DNA of 28,104 nt from Chitinophagaceae bacterium. Lineage in GTDB: Bacteria; Bacteroidota; Bacteroidia; Chitinophagales; Chitinophagaceae. Under the pieces are notes generated by a model. The model searched no databases, had not been told where the DNA came from, and worked only from the letters and a program-made list of their open reading frames with translations. Position 1 is the stretch's first letter; the number at the start of each line of letters is the position of its first letter. Location of the stretch: positions 1 through 28,104 of the forward strand of contig JAEUVL010000441.1 of NCBI GenBank assembly GCA_016786965.1, written 5' to 3'. Positions 14,850 to 23,641 of this stretch are shown here, piece by piece. Position numbers and translations under genes: made by a program.

Positions 14850-16016
14850 ATGAAGACTACTGACGCCTCCCGCCTCCTTACGCCCTACACTATTTGGGTA
14901 CTGGCTCCGCACCTGGAGTCGGAGGACCCCAATCTCAAGTACTATTACGACTTCAGCCAGAGTATTGCAGAATACACGAAAGTATTTGATGAGCTGAAAG
15001 CTGAATGGAAATGGCAGCCGGTTACCGTAAATAATTACAAAGAGATCATTAAGGGTATTGCAGAAAGCAAAAACGGGAAAACCCCGCTGGTACTAAACTT
15101 ATGTGATGGTGATGAGGTGAATGGAACCCCCGGTGTTTCGGTTATTCATGAATTAGAGAAGTACGGATTGATCTATACCGGATCAGATGCTCACTTTTAC
15201 AATATCACCACATCCAAGATACCGATGAAGAAGGCTTTTGATAAAGCTGGTGTTTCGTCGGCCAACTGGCGTGTCATCACTGATAAAAAGGGCTCTGTGA
15301 AGGGCATTTGTAAAAGAGTGGGTACTCCTATCATTATCAAACCGGCCGTTTCGGGCGGTAGTATGGGGGTATCTGTAAAAAACGTCGTAAGGAGTGAAGA
15401 AGAATTAGCCGAACGGGTGGAGGATATTAAAAAAGGTTACCGTGGCTGGAATCTGCTGGCAGATGGATTGTTTGTTGAGCAGTTCATTACAGGCCCGGAG
15501 TTCACCACATTTATAACCGGGTCCGCGGATGATGTTGAGAACTGCATTGTATATGAACCGGTGGAGAGGGTTTTTCACGAATCATTGCCGGATGCCGAAA
15601 AATTTCTTTCCTTCGACAGGCTATGGGAGATCTATGAGGATGAAGCACCGATGCCTTCAAATGAGAACTTTTATGAATACAGAGAGGTTGATGCCTCGCT
15701 TGTACCAGCGCTTAAGCAACTGAGCTTTGATGCTTATAAAGCATGTGGGGGTAAAGGATATACCCGTATCGATATCCGCCAGGACGCCTCCACCGGCAAG
15801 TTATATATGCTTGAAGCAAACGCTCAATGCGGATTGAGCGAAGATGAGAATTATACATCCATCGGGGCCATCTTAAAGGCTTCCCGTGTTTCTTTTACCG
15901 AAGTCATTGCCGAAATACTCAAAGATGCGCTGCGCAGAAGTATGGTTCGCACTGTTTCTATAAAGAAACCTGCTGGTAAAAAGGCGGCCACTAAAAAGAC
16001 GATTACCGTTAAGTAA
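14850..16016 (+). CDS. D-Ala-D-Ala-ligase-like ATP-grasp enzyme with lysine-rich tail
   Basis: This 388-residue ATP-grasp ligase resembles Ddl: LNLCDG (82-87), IYTGSDAHFYNITTSKIPMK (108-127), the ATP-binding strand and loop IIKPAVSGGSMGVSV (162-176), FVEQFITGPEFT (208-219), RIDIR (306-310) and the metal site EANAQCGLS (322-330). Such enzymes join a carboxylate to an amine through an acyl phosphate. The normal Ddl end (EvNxxPG) is changed, so the substrate is probably not D-alanine. After the fold come about 18 residues with seven lysines (KKPAGKK, TKKT), resembling a histone H1 tail and absent from typical Ddl. Start is ATG at 14850. A cell-wall Ddl is unlikely in this context, sandwiched between SET genes. 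Confidence 0.88.
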   Translation: MKTTDASRLLTPYTIWVLAPHLESEDPNLKYYYDFSQSIAEYTKVFDELKAEWKWQPVTVNNYKEIIKGIAESKNGKTPLVLNLCDGDEVNGTPGVSVIHELEKYGLIYTGSDAHFYNITTSKIPMKKAFDKAGVSSANWRVITDKKGSVKGICKRVGTPIIIKPAVSGGSMGVSVKNVVRSEEELAERVEDIKKGYRGWNLLADGLFVEQFITGPEFTTFITGSADDVENCIVYEPVERVFHESLPDAEKFLSFDRLWEIYEDEAPMPSNENFYEYREVDASLVPALKQLSFDAYKACGGKGYTRIDIRQDASTGKLYMLEANAQCGLSEDENYTSIGAILKASRVSFTEVIAEILKDALRRSMVRTVSIKKPAGKKAATKKTITVK

Positions 16017-16082
16017 GAAATTATCATCGGCCGGGCACCGGCGGTGGTGTTTATATACATCTGATCATTACCTTAGCAAATA

Positions 16083-17516
16083 ATGAAAGTTTGTGTACTG
16101 CAACCGGACTATTCTACTACCGGAGTTGATTATAAAAATTATGATCCGCCAAGAGACCTGTCCGAATTACTGCCCCATGCAGAAGTAGACACGGTCTTCC
16201 TGAATAAGCTCACTACCTACAAACAACTGAAGGAACTCAGCAAGAAGGGGTATGATATTTTTGTGAATCTCTGCGAAGGATACCTGGAATGGGAAGTACC
16301 CAGCATTGATGTGATCTATACGCTGGAGATACTCAACCTGCCTTTTACCGGTCCGACCACCAAATTATATGATCCGCCAAAGGAGCTGATGAAGTACCTG
16401 GCCTATTGCGAAGGCGTGAAAACGCCTGGCTATGTCATCATTAATGAATTGAAGGACGTGGACGAGGCCGTGAAGCACTTGTCGTTTCCATTATTTGTAA
16501 AGCCAGCCAAAGCTGGCGACAGTCTTGGCGTGGATGAACATTCTTTGGTACAAAATAAGATCGAATTGCAGCAAAAATGTATCAGCATCCTGGATGAGTA
16601 TGGCCCGCTGCTGGTGGAGGAGTACATTGCCGGAAGGGAATTTACGGTGCTGGTGGCTGCTGATGTGGATATACATAGCTGTACCGTTTTTCGCCCGGTC
16701 GAGTACTTGTTTCCTGAAGGAAGGGCATTTAAAACCTATGCATTAAAAACATCGGAGTTGCATCCGGACTGTAATGTTCCTTGTACAGATGAGCTACTGG
16801 ATAAACAATTACGCAGCGCCACAGAAAAGATTTTCAAAGGCTTCAATGGTGTTGGCTACGCCCGTCTTGATTTTCGGGTGAATGAAAAGAACGAGATATA
16901 TTTTCTGGAGATCAACTTTACCTGCTCCGTTTTTTATAAAGATGGGTATGAAGGATCAGCGGATTTCATTATTAAGTATGACGGAATAGGACAGGCTGGT
17001 TTTCTAAGTCATATAATTACTGAAGGTATAGCACGGCATCACCGAAGGAAAAAGCCATTCATTATGAAAGGTAATTCCATTGCCGGATACGGAATATATG
17101 CCAGCCGGGAGGTTGCCAAAGGTGAAGTAATATTTAAAGGAGAGGGAAGGGCCCAGCGGATAATCACGAAAAGATTTGTAGAGAAAAACTGGAATGAAGA
17201 TGAGAAACTACATTTTCGACGCTATGCCTACCCCGTTAGCGAAGAGTTGTTTATACTATGGGATGACGATCCTTCTGAATGGGCACCGCAAAACCATAGC
17301 TGCGAGCCCAACACAGCTTTTGATGGATTAAATGTGCTGGCTTTAAAATATATACACAAAGGAGAAGAACTGACGCTTGACTATGCTCATTTTCTTGATG
17401 AGAACATGGAGCCGTTTCAATGCCAGTGTGGAAGTGCTTCCTGCCGCGGGCTTATTTCTGGCCCGGTTGCAAATTCTCTCACTGTTAGGGAGCAAACAAT
17501 AAAACAAGAGGCCTGA
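16083..17516 (+). CDS. ATP-grasp ligase fused to a SET methyltransferase domain
   Basis: A 477-residue fusion. Residues 1-315 are a Ddl-like ATP-grasp fold paralogous to the preceding gene: FVNLCEG (60-66), PFTGPTTKLYDPPKELMK (87-104), LFVKPAKAGDSLGVD (137-151), LLVEEYIAGREFT (176-188), ARLDFR (260-265) and FLEINFTCS (274-282). After a basic linker (RHHRRKK) comes a complete SET domain, better preserved than the stand-alone one: GYGIYASREV (335-344), QNHSCEPN (403-410), GEELTLDY (427-434) and post-SET CQCGSASC (447-454). It lies 66 bases after the first ATP-grasp gene. The fusion implies that ligation and methylation act on the same or linked substrates. I know of no characterised member. Confidence 0.9.
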   Translation: MKVCVLQPDYSTTGVDYKNYDPPRDLSELLPHAEVDTVFLNKLTTYKQLKELSKKGYDIFVNLCEGYLEWEVPSIDVIYTLEILNLPFTGPTTKLYDPPKELMKYLAYCEGVKTPGYVIINELKDVDEAVKHLSFPLFVKPAKAGDSLGVDEHSLVQNKIELQQKCISILDEYGPLLVEEYIAGREFTVLVAADVDIHSCTVFRPVEYLFPEGRAFKTYALKTSELHPDCNVPCTDELLDKQLRSATEKIFKGFNGVGYARLDFRVNEKNEIYFLEINFTCSVFYKDGYEGSADFIIKYDGIGQAGFLSHIITEGIARHHRRKKPFIMKGNSIAGYGIYASREVAKGEVIFKGEGRAQRIITKRFVEKNWNEDEKLHFRRYAYPVSEELFILWDDDPSEWAPQNHSCEPNTAFDGLNVLALKYIHKGEELTLDYAHFLDENMEPFQCQCGSASCRGLISGPVANSLTVREQTIKQEA

Positions 17517-17522
17517 GAGGCC
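17510..17522. terminator. Hairpin between convergent genes
   Basis: GGCCT-GAG-AGGCC (17510-17522) overlaps the stop codon of the ATP-grasp/SET gene. Read on the minus strand it is followed by a T-rich stretch (TCTTGTTTTATT), so it serves best as terminator for the minus-strand gene ending at 17538. It may also end the plus-strand operon. Confidence 0.5.
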
Positions 17523-17537
17523 CCTTGCATTAAAATA

Positions 17538-18854
17538 TTAATTTAGTCCTTTTACTATTTGCCTGCTTCCTTCATCCAGGGCCTTTTTAGCGGCTTCATC
17601 TATTTTGCCTTCATACTTGCCACTTAGTTTTGGTTGCATTTTGAGAGAGCCATCTGAAAGATTAGTCAATGTAAGACTGATGTCCATATTAAAAGAGGAA
17701 GCAGCGTTGGGGTCTGTGTTTTTAATTGCTTTCAGTAATCCTCCGACCTTGCTCCCTTGTTTTATCTTAATAAAATCGCTGGTGAGTGTATAGTCGCAGT
17801 TAAGTTTTTTCGCTTGCTCCTCTGAGCTTACTGTTACTGCTTCTATGTTGCCAACGGAAATACTGTTTGTAAGATGCTGTTGCAGCTCGGAAAGCTGGAG
17901 TCCCTCTCCTTTTGGTTCGTAAACACCAATGCGGATCTTGCCAGAAGTTTTCTCTTCCGTAATGACCGTTTTTACTTGTCCCAGCCCTTCGTTTTTTGCC
18001 TGTCGCATCATTTCGCCCATATCAAATTTTTCCTGCAATTCATCTTCGCTTGCTGCCAGTTTATATCCAGGCGGTATTTCAAACAACATGGAGTCAAGTT
18101 TTGCAGCTGAAAACTCAAGTGTTTCCAGGTTGGTTTGGAACTCACTTACCTGTGCGCCCTTACCTCCCATGATAATGGTTGTGGTTTCTATTAAGGCAAA
18201 ACCAAGTTTTCCTTTTCCGCTGCGCCGGGTAACGAAGCGGTCCTGGCATTCTGGTTTTGGACGGTCGTTTGGGTCCATCGACATTTTACCGGGTCGGTAG
18301 CGTATGGGGCAGTTGAACTGTGGCAAGTCAATATACCAGCCATCGGTTTTAATAATAATGCTATCCTTCATAGAGCAGGCGTCCGGAGAGGGCTTCATTT
18401 TTTGCGAGGTCCATACATGGCGGGCGTTGAAACCATACATTTTCTTCCTTTCACCAGTGTCGGTAATGTTATACCACATAGTGATAGTGCCGCCCTTTTG
18501 AGAAGGCTTGGTAGCCACTGGTTTGCTTTTTGAAGGAACGGCTTTTATATCTTCATCGATCACCTCTTCCGTTTCTTTGGAGAAGGGTTCAATGAAATAG
18601 AGCTTTTTTTTATCATTTATTTTAATAGTGCGCTGAAGGTCACACTGTTCAATGGTTATGGGCGGTGCGGGCATTCCCATCATGGAGCCGGTCTCGGTTC
18701 TTTTACGCATACCTTTTACGTAAATAGTAGATTCAGTCTTCATACCCATTACGCTGGTGGTTTGGCGAAGCTTATACTGTTGCGCATGGGCGGTAGCCAC
18801 GAAGGAAAATGACATTATCACAATAGCTGTGAAAATGAAAAGATGTTTTTTCAT
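17538..18854 (-). CDS. Exported protein of unknown function (DUF4412-like)
   Basis: This 438-residue protein has a clear signal peptide (KKHLFIFTAIVIMSFSFVATAHA, cleavage before QQYKL at about residue 24). The early region, QTTSVMGMKTESTIYVKGMRKRTET and the later KINDKKKLYFIEPF, resembles DUF4412-type periplasmic proteins that report on small-molecule-dependent folding. The middle holds cysteines that may pair (near SPDACSMKD, FNCPIRYRP and PECQDRF). The C-terminal third (about 290-438) reads like a second alpha/beta domain (KIRIGVYEPKGEGLQLSELQQ, NCDYTLTSDFI). There is no sorting domain, so it probably stays in the periplasm. It stands alone; the gene upstream ends 101 bases away behind a strong terminator. 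No function can be assigned. Confidence 0.75.
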   Translation of the reverse strand: MKKHLFIFTAIVIMSFSFVATAHAQQYKLRQTTSVMGMKTESTIYVKGMRKRTETGSMMGMPAPPITIEQCDLQRTIKINDKKKLYFIEPFSKETEEVIDEDIKAVPSKSKPVATKPSQKGGTITMWYNITDTGERKKMYGFNARHVWTSQKMKPSPDACSMKDSIIIKTDGWYIDLPQFNCPIRYRPGKMSMDPNDRPKPECQDRFVTRRSGKGKLGFALIETTTIIMGGKGAQVSEFQTNLETLEFSAAKLDSMLFEIPPGYKLAASEDELQEKFDMGEMMRQAKNEGLGQVKTVITEEKTSGKIRIGVYEPKGEGLQLSELQQHLTNSISVGNIEAVTVSSEEQAKKLNCDYTLTSDFIKIKQGSKVGGLLKAIKNTDPNAASSFNMDISLTLTNLSDGSLKMQPKLSGKYEGKIDEAAKKALDEGSRQIVKGLN

Positions 18855-18925
18855 TATGGTTTATTTGGTATGCTAAAGGTAGAATTTTCAGCTACCCGGA
18901 AATATGACTTTTGTGGGATGAAGAG

Positions 18926-18954
18926 AAAAAGCCGGGTTATAAACCCGGCTTTTT
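18926..18954. terminator. Strong bidirectional rho-independent terminator
   Basis: A perfect 13-bp stem (AAAAAGCCGGGTT, 18926-18938; AACCCGGCTTTTT, 18942-18954) with the 3-base loop ATA follows the stop of the 1528-codon minus-strand gene by one base. A T-run borders the stem on either strand. Confidence 0.9.
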
Positions 18955-18955
18955 G

Positions 18956-21900
18956 TTAGAGCTTTATAAATTTCAGATAGGCGGCATTGCCATTTTTTCT
19001 CCTTAATATCAGGACATATTGGCCTGCGGCAAGATGCTGAACGTTGATATCTGCTCTGGTCCTGTTAGCCACAACTGTTGACAATACCGGGATTGTTCCA
19101 TTAATAGTTACTATTTCAAGGGTTTGCCATTTATCGGATAGTTTTAAGCTATCGAGGAACAAGATTTCAGAAACTGGATTTGGGAAGTATTTAATCCCAT
19201 AATTGGAGCCCGGACCCGTTGTTACAGAGGTTATAGTGCTAACCGTAAATGTCAGTACGTTACTATAGACAAGATTGGTTGCTAGGCACGGATAATTGCT
19301 TTGTAAAAGCACCTTTAGTTTATTTCCTGTAGCAGCAGGAGTATAGGGGATTGTTAAGCCTGATCCGGCGAGAAACGATTGCCATGTATGTGTACTTGTA
19401 CTATCGAGCCAGGTTACTAATGGAGAGGTCCCTCCATTTACTGCAACAGCTGTTAAGGTTGTGGATTGACCGGTTATCACAGTTGTATTGCCGGAAATAC
19501 TGATTGATGGAGTAAGAGACGGATTTACAACCATAGTTAAAACATTGCTGCTTACAGAGACTGAGGAAGGACAAGGTGCCGAACTTGTCATTAGTAATTC
19601 AACCTGGCTGCCGTTAGTAAGGGATGAAGAGCTGAATGTCGGACTATTTGTACCAACATTTACTCCGTTTACTTTCCACTGATAGGTAGGGGTAGTGCCT
19701 CCGTTTACCGAACTTGAAGAAAAAAAGGCTGTTGACCCCGAACAAATTGTTGTAGACAAGGTGGAGATGGTTACAGATGGAGTAACAGTGCTCGGTATGG
19801 TAATAGTATTACTGGACACCGTAATAACAGATGAACATGAAGACGTAAAAGTCATCAATACATTTATCTGGGTTCCCGCTGTTAACGAACCAGTCGTAAA
19901 GGAAGAGCTGTTAGTTCCCTGGTTTATTCCATTAATCTGCCATTGATAAGAAATACCTGTTCCTGCGTTAAGTGGGGTGGCATTAAAGGTTATAGGGTTA
20001 CCCGGACACGAAGAAGGTGTAGCTGCAATGGCCACTGAAGGATACGCACCCGTAACAGTCATTGTAATCACCGAACTTGTCACTACTGTAGTTGTCGCAC
20101 AGGCAGCATTACTGGTCAGTTTACAAGATATCTGATCATTATTAGAGAGTGTAGTAGAAGTAAAAGTTGGTGAATTAGTGCCAACCGGATTTCCGTTGCG
20201 CAGCCATTGATATGCTGGGTTTGTACCTCCGTTTGATGCGGTAGCGGTAAAAGTTACTGCTGATCCGGCACAAATACTGTTAGCAGGCGTTGAGATTGAA
20301 ATGGTGGGAGTAACAAGTGCTGTGACGACTAAATTAAAAACAGGGGAATAAGATGCATCTACGAGACACCGAAATTTATATCCATTCCAGGTAGCCGGTA
20401 TGTTTTGAATAATTAACAAACCGGATTGTGTACCGGAAAAGAAGCTATTATCAGAAATATTTACATATCCCGTTCCGGCATCTTGCTGCCACTGGAATAT
20501 CGTGCCTGGTATGCCGCAATATAATTGTCTTTGAATACCGGGACAAGCATTTATGGTTACAGTTTCCCCGACTTTATTTTTGTAAATGAGAATCTTTTTT
20601 TGATTAGTCTCATTAGAACTGTATAGTATATCGACTTTGCCGTCCATATCCATATCTGCAGCATCAAACACTATTGGGAAAGATTCGTGACCACTAGGAG
20701 GGGTAATAGTAATGGCTGACTCCAGAGTAGTAGAGTTTGGAACAGAGGTATTTCTTTTGATTTCAAACAACCTTTGACCGTCAATGCTATAAAAAAGGTC
20801 TGGTTTTTTGTCTCCACTTAAATTGGAAACACTACCTCCTGTTGGAAAAGTTGTAATTGATAATGGCTCTGCTAGAAAATTAATATTACCTAATGTACTT
20901 GTATTTCGAAACAAACTTCGGTTAGTACCAGATGCTAAAGCAATATCGAGTCTGTTATTGCCGTCAAAATCCAGGGCTGACATTATTGCACGACCGCTTC
21001 CTGAAACACCCCCAGTAAGCGGAATAACAGTTCTCGGTGCAAAGCTGATGTTACCCGGAGTACTGATATTTCGGAAACAAGCTAAATATTCGCCGAGTGC
21101 GGACAAGTATGTAACAACAATGATATCTTTTTTGCCATCCTCATCAAAATCACCGACGGTAATAAAGTCACCCGAGCCCCCTGTAGAAAAACGGGTTGGA
21201 GCAGAAAAGGATAAATACCCCGGAGTACTTGTATTTCTATATATAATAATTGCACTGTCGGATGTTTGTGTACAGCCAACAATATCTTCTCTTCCATCGT
21301 TATCAAAATCCGCTATTGCAATATCTTCAAATAAGGCATTTGGCTGTTTAGAAAGTTTCTGATCAAAGTTTAATTGCCCGGGTAAACTATTGTTTTTAAA
21401 TATATCAATAATAGAATTTGTTGAAGGGGTATGCACTTTTGATGTGGAAACTATTTCTGATCTGCCATCACCATCAAGATCTGCTATACGAAGAGAAAAT
21501 CCACCCGTGCCAATCGTTTTTTTCGGAGCAAATGAGAGGGCCGTTCCATTGAAAGTATTCCGATAAACAGAGATGGAATCAGCAGAATAAAATGAACATA
21601 CCAGATCAGGTTTACCGTCTGCATCTAAATCTTTTGTGTCAATATTATACGGCTGGATATTGTTATTTTCATAGGTAATGATATGTGCTGATCCAAACGA
21701 GTATGTTGTAAAGTGACTGCTATCTGCAAACGTTACATTAAAGGGTTTTATAGAACGGCCCGATAAGGCTGTAGTTCTATTAAGCAGGGAAATGGGCTCA
21801 AAGCTGGCACCATAAGGCACTGTACAAACAATTTGAGTGCTACCAGCTGATGTTACAGTTGCTTTTGTATCGCCAAAAAATACAATGTTATCATCGGGAT

Positions 21901-23542
21901 TTGTTCCAAAGTTGTTTCCTGTAAGGGTCACAGAAGTGCCAACGGGTCCAAAATCGGGAGATACCGTATTAATTATAGGTGGCTGTGCGACTGGCGGCGG
22001 GAAATATGTGAAGTGCGATAAGGAATATCCCCCTCCTGGAATGGCGACCCGTACACTTCCGGATGCGCCTGTATTTACGATAGCCCGGATAGTAGTATCA
22101 GACAAAACATTGAATGATTGTGCGGGGATACCGCCAAATGTTACAGAATTTACACCAGTAAATCTGGAACCCTTAATTGTTACTTCTGTTCCTTGGCTAC
22201 CGCTAGTAGGACTAAAAGATGTGATTATCGGAAGGTTGACGATATTAAAGTATTGCAGGTTGAGCAGTGTGTCCGTATTGCTACCGGAGATGACAACAAG
22301 TTTGATACTATCCAGGGAGCTGCTAAGAGAGTGTGTGTAGGAAGTGTTATACGAAGTACTCATAAGAGTGCCGTTAACATACCATTTATATTGATAGTTT
22401 GGTTTTGAAAAATTTTTAAGCTGTACTGTATTGGTAGAATATACATTTGTTGTATCAATCAGAAAGTAAGCTTTTGGAAGAGGAGCGGCTGTTATATTAG
22501 TATTTAATTCAATTAGTTCTTTCCATCCCCCCGACCAAAGTTGTGAGTTGTTAATTAGCTGCATATCGCTATGGGTATACAGCTCATAGTTATAATTGGT
22601 TGTTCTTTGGATTGGCTCCCAAACTTTCCCGGAGTCTGTGGTCTTGTAGGTTTGATATAAGTCACCTATAGCAAAACCGGTGCTATCATTTGTAAACTCC
22701 ATTTTATAGAAGTCAAATGGGGTGGCTTGTGTATTATTTTTCTGAATCCAAGAAGCTCCGGCTGTTGTTGTGGTAAAAATCTTTCCACCACCATCGTTCA
22801 ACCAGCCTTGCTGAGTTGTCAGGAAGTCTGCAGATATAACCGAACCAGAAGGAAGTGCTATATTTTGCCAGCTCAACCCTGCATTCGAGGACTTAACCAT
22901 CTTGGTGCCAGTGCCGCTCAGGAATGTTGAAAAAGCAAAAACATTAGTATTATCAATAGCATCTAATCCTCCAAAGACAGCATTCGGGTCAGTATTTACG
23001 GGAGTCCAATTGAGACCCTTGTCAGTTGTTCGTAGTATCCTGTAACCGTCAACGGCGAATCCGATGTTATTATTTTGCGGAAAAAGCATGTCATAAATCA
23101 TACTCACAGCAGTTGGTCCTGCAGGTGAATGATACACAAGCTTGTAGGTTAAGCCCCCATCTACCGAGTACAAGATCGATGGGACAACGTTAAAGGACCC
23201 GTATGCAAGAATAGTATCAGCATTAAACGCTTTAACACCGTTAATTATAAATGGTAATGAAACACTATAACTATTGTAATTGACATTAGATATTGTAATA
23301 TATCTTTTTTGAATTGTTCGACCACTATCAGAAGTAAAGCCGACCCAACTACCATTGTCTGCAGAAGAGATAAAGCCATGTGAAGGAGAATAGAAGCTTA
23401 ATCGTTGAATCTCGCCGTACATGGTTCCAGGGTTTATATGGACTTGCCTCATTTGGCCAGACGAAATAAGAGAGGCGCAAAGCAGAAAAAGCAGGAAAAT
23501 AGTTGACTTCGTGTGTGTTCTTAAAAGCTGGCTCAGTTTCAC
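18956..23542 (-). CDS. Giant type IX-secreted repeat protein (BNR/Ycf48, IPT/TIG, FG-GAP, Ig-like, type A sorting domain)
   Basis: 1528 residues, from a GTG at 23542. Signal peptide: STIFLLFLLCASLISSGQ. Residues 30-360 form Ycf48/BNR-like beta-propeller repeats (TTDKGLNWTPV, KSSNAGLSWQNI, TTTAGASWIQK, TTDSGKVWEPI). Two IPT/TIG domains follow at about 440-600 (ITSFSPTSGSQGTEVTIKGS, INTVSPDFGPVGTSVTLTGN). Next are six FG-GAP/VCBS repeats with calcium-type motifs (DLDADGKPD, DLDGDGRSE, DFDNDGRED, DFDEDGKKD, DFDGNNRLD, DMDMDGKVD). About four Ig-like repeats (YQWLRNGNPVGTNSPTF and variants) come before the C-terminal type A sorting domain (KYFPNPVSEILFLDSL ... AAGQYVLILRRKNG). It is probably displayed on, or released from, the cell surface. 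No catalytic motif is visible; adhesion is an inference. Confidence 0.92.
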   Translation of the reverse strand: MKLSQLLRTHTKSTIFLLFLLCASLISSGQMRQVHINPGTMYGEIQRLSFYSPSHGFISSADNGSWVGFTSDSGRTIQKRYITISNVNYNSYSVSLPFIINGVKAFNADTILAYGSFNVVPSILYSVDGGLTYKLVYHSPAGPTAVSMIYDMLFPQNNNIGFAVDGYRILRTTDKGLNWTPVNTDPNAVFGGLDAIDNTNVFAFSTFLSGTGTKMVKSSNAGLSWQNIALPSGSVISADFLTTQQGWLNDGGGKIFTTTTAGASWIQKNNTQATPFDFYKMEFTNDSTGFAIGDLYQTYKTTDSGKVWEPIQRTTNYNYELYTHSDMQLINNSQLWSGGWKELIELNTNITAAPLPKAYFLIDTTNVYSTNTVQLKNFSKPNYQYKWYVNGTLMSTSYNTSYTHSLSSSLDSIKLVVISGSNTDTLLNLQYFNIVNLPIITSFSPTSGSQGTEVTIKGSRFTGVNSVTFGGIPAQSFNVLSDTTIRAIVNTGASGSVRVAIPGGGYSLSHFTYFPPPVAQPPIINTVSPDFGPVGTSVTLTGNNFGTNPDDNIVFFGDTKATVTSAGSTQIVCTVPYGASFEPISLLNRTTALSGRSIKPFNVTFADSSHFTTYSFGSAHIITYENNNIQPYNIDTKDLDADGKPDLVCSFYSADSISVYRNTFNGTALSFAPKKTIGTGGFSLRIADLDGDGRSEIVSTSKVHTPSTNSIIDIFKNNSLPGQLNFDQKLSKQPNALFEDIAIADFDNDGREDIVGCTQTSDSAIIIYRNTSTPGYLSFSAPTRFSTGGSGDFITVGDFDEDGKKDIIVVTYLSALGEYLACFRNISTPGNISFAPRTVIPLTGGVSGSGRAIMSALDFDGNNRLDIALASGTNRSLFRNTSTLGNINFLAEPLSITTFPTGGSVSNLSGDKKPDLFYSIDGQRLFEIKRNTSVPNSTTLESAITITPPSGHESFPIVFDAADMDMDGKVDILYSSNETNQKKILIYKNKVGETVTINACPGIQRQLYCGIPGTIFQWQQDAGTGYVNISDNSFFSGTQSGLLIIQNIPATWNGYKFRCLVDASYSPVFNLVVTALVTPTISISTPANSICAGSAVTFTATASNGGTNPAYQWLRNGNPVGTNSPTFTSTTLSNNDQISCKLTSNAACATTTVVTSSVITMTVTGAYPSVAIAATPSSCPGNPITFNATPLNAGTGISYQWQINGINQGTNSSSFTTGSLTAGTQINVLMTFTSSCSSVITVSSNTITIPSTVTPSVTISTLSTTICSGSTAFFSSSSVNGGTTPTYQWKVNGVNVGTNSPTFSSSSLTNGSQVELLMTSSAPCPSSVSVSSNVLTMVVNPSLTPSISISGNTTVITGQSTTLTAVAVNGGTSPLVTWLDSTSTHTWQSFLAGSGLTIPYTPAATGNKLKVLLQSNYPCLATNLVYSNVLTFTVSTITSVTTGPGSNYGIKYFPNPVSEILFLDSLKLSDKWQTLEIVTINGTIPVLSTVVANRTRADINVQHLAAGQYVLILRRKNGNAAYLKFIKL

Positions 23543-23641
23543 GGTCGCTTAATTATTGTGAGTAGAACGTTATAATTCGCACCTAATATAAGTTTTTTTT
23601 ATTGTGCGGTAACCTTTCTGCTCATTGACGTACATCATTTT

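Noticed and set aside
14850..16016. Cell-wall D-alanine-D-alanine ligase (ddl)
   Set aside because: Substrate-end motif differs, a lysine tail is added and the neighbours are SET enzymes, not mur genes.
19695..22408. Several plus-strand frames within the giant secreted protein gene, up to 184 codons
   Set aside because: They mirror the repetitive Ser/Thr/Val-rich coding of the opposite strand and show no domains of their own.
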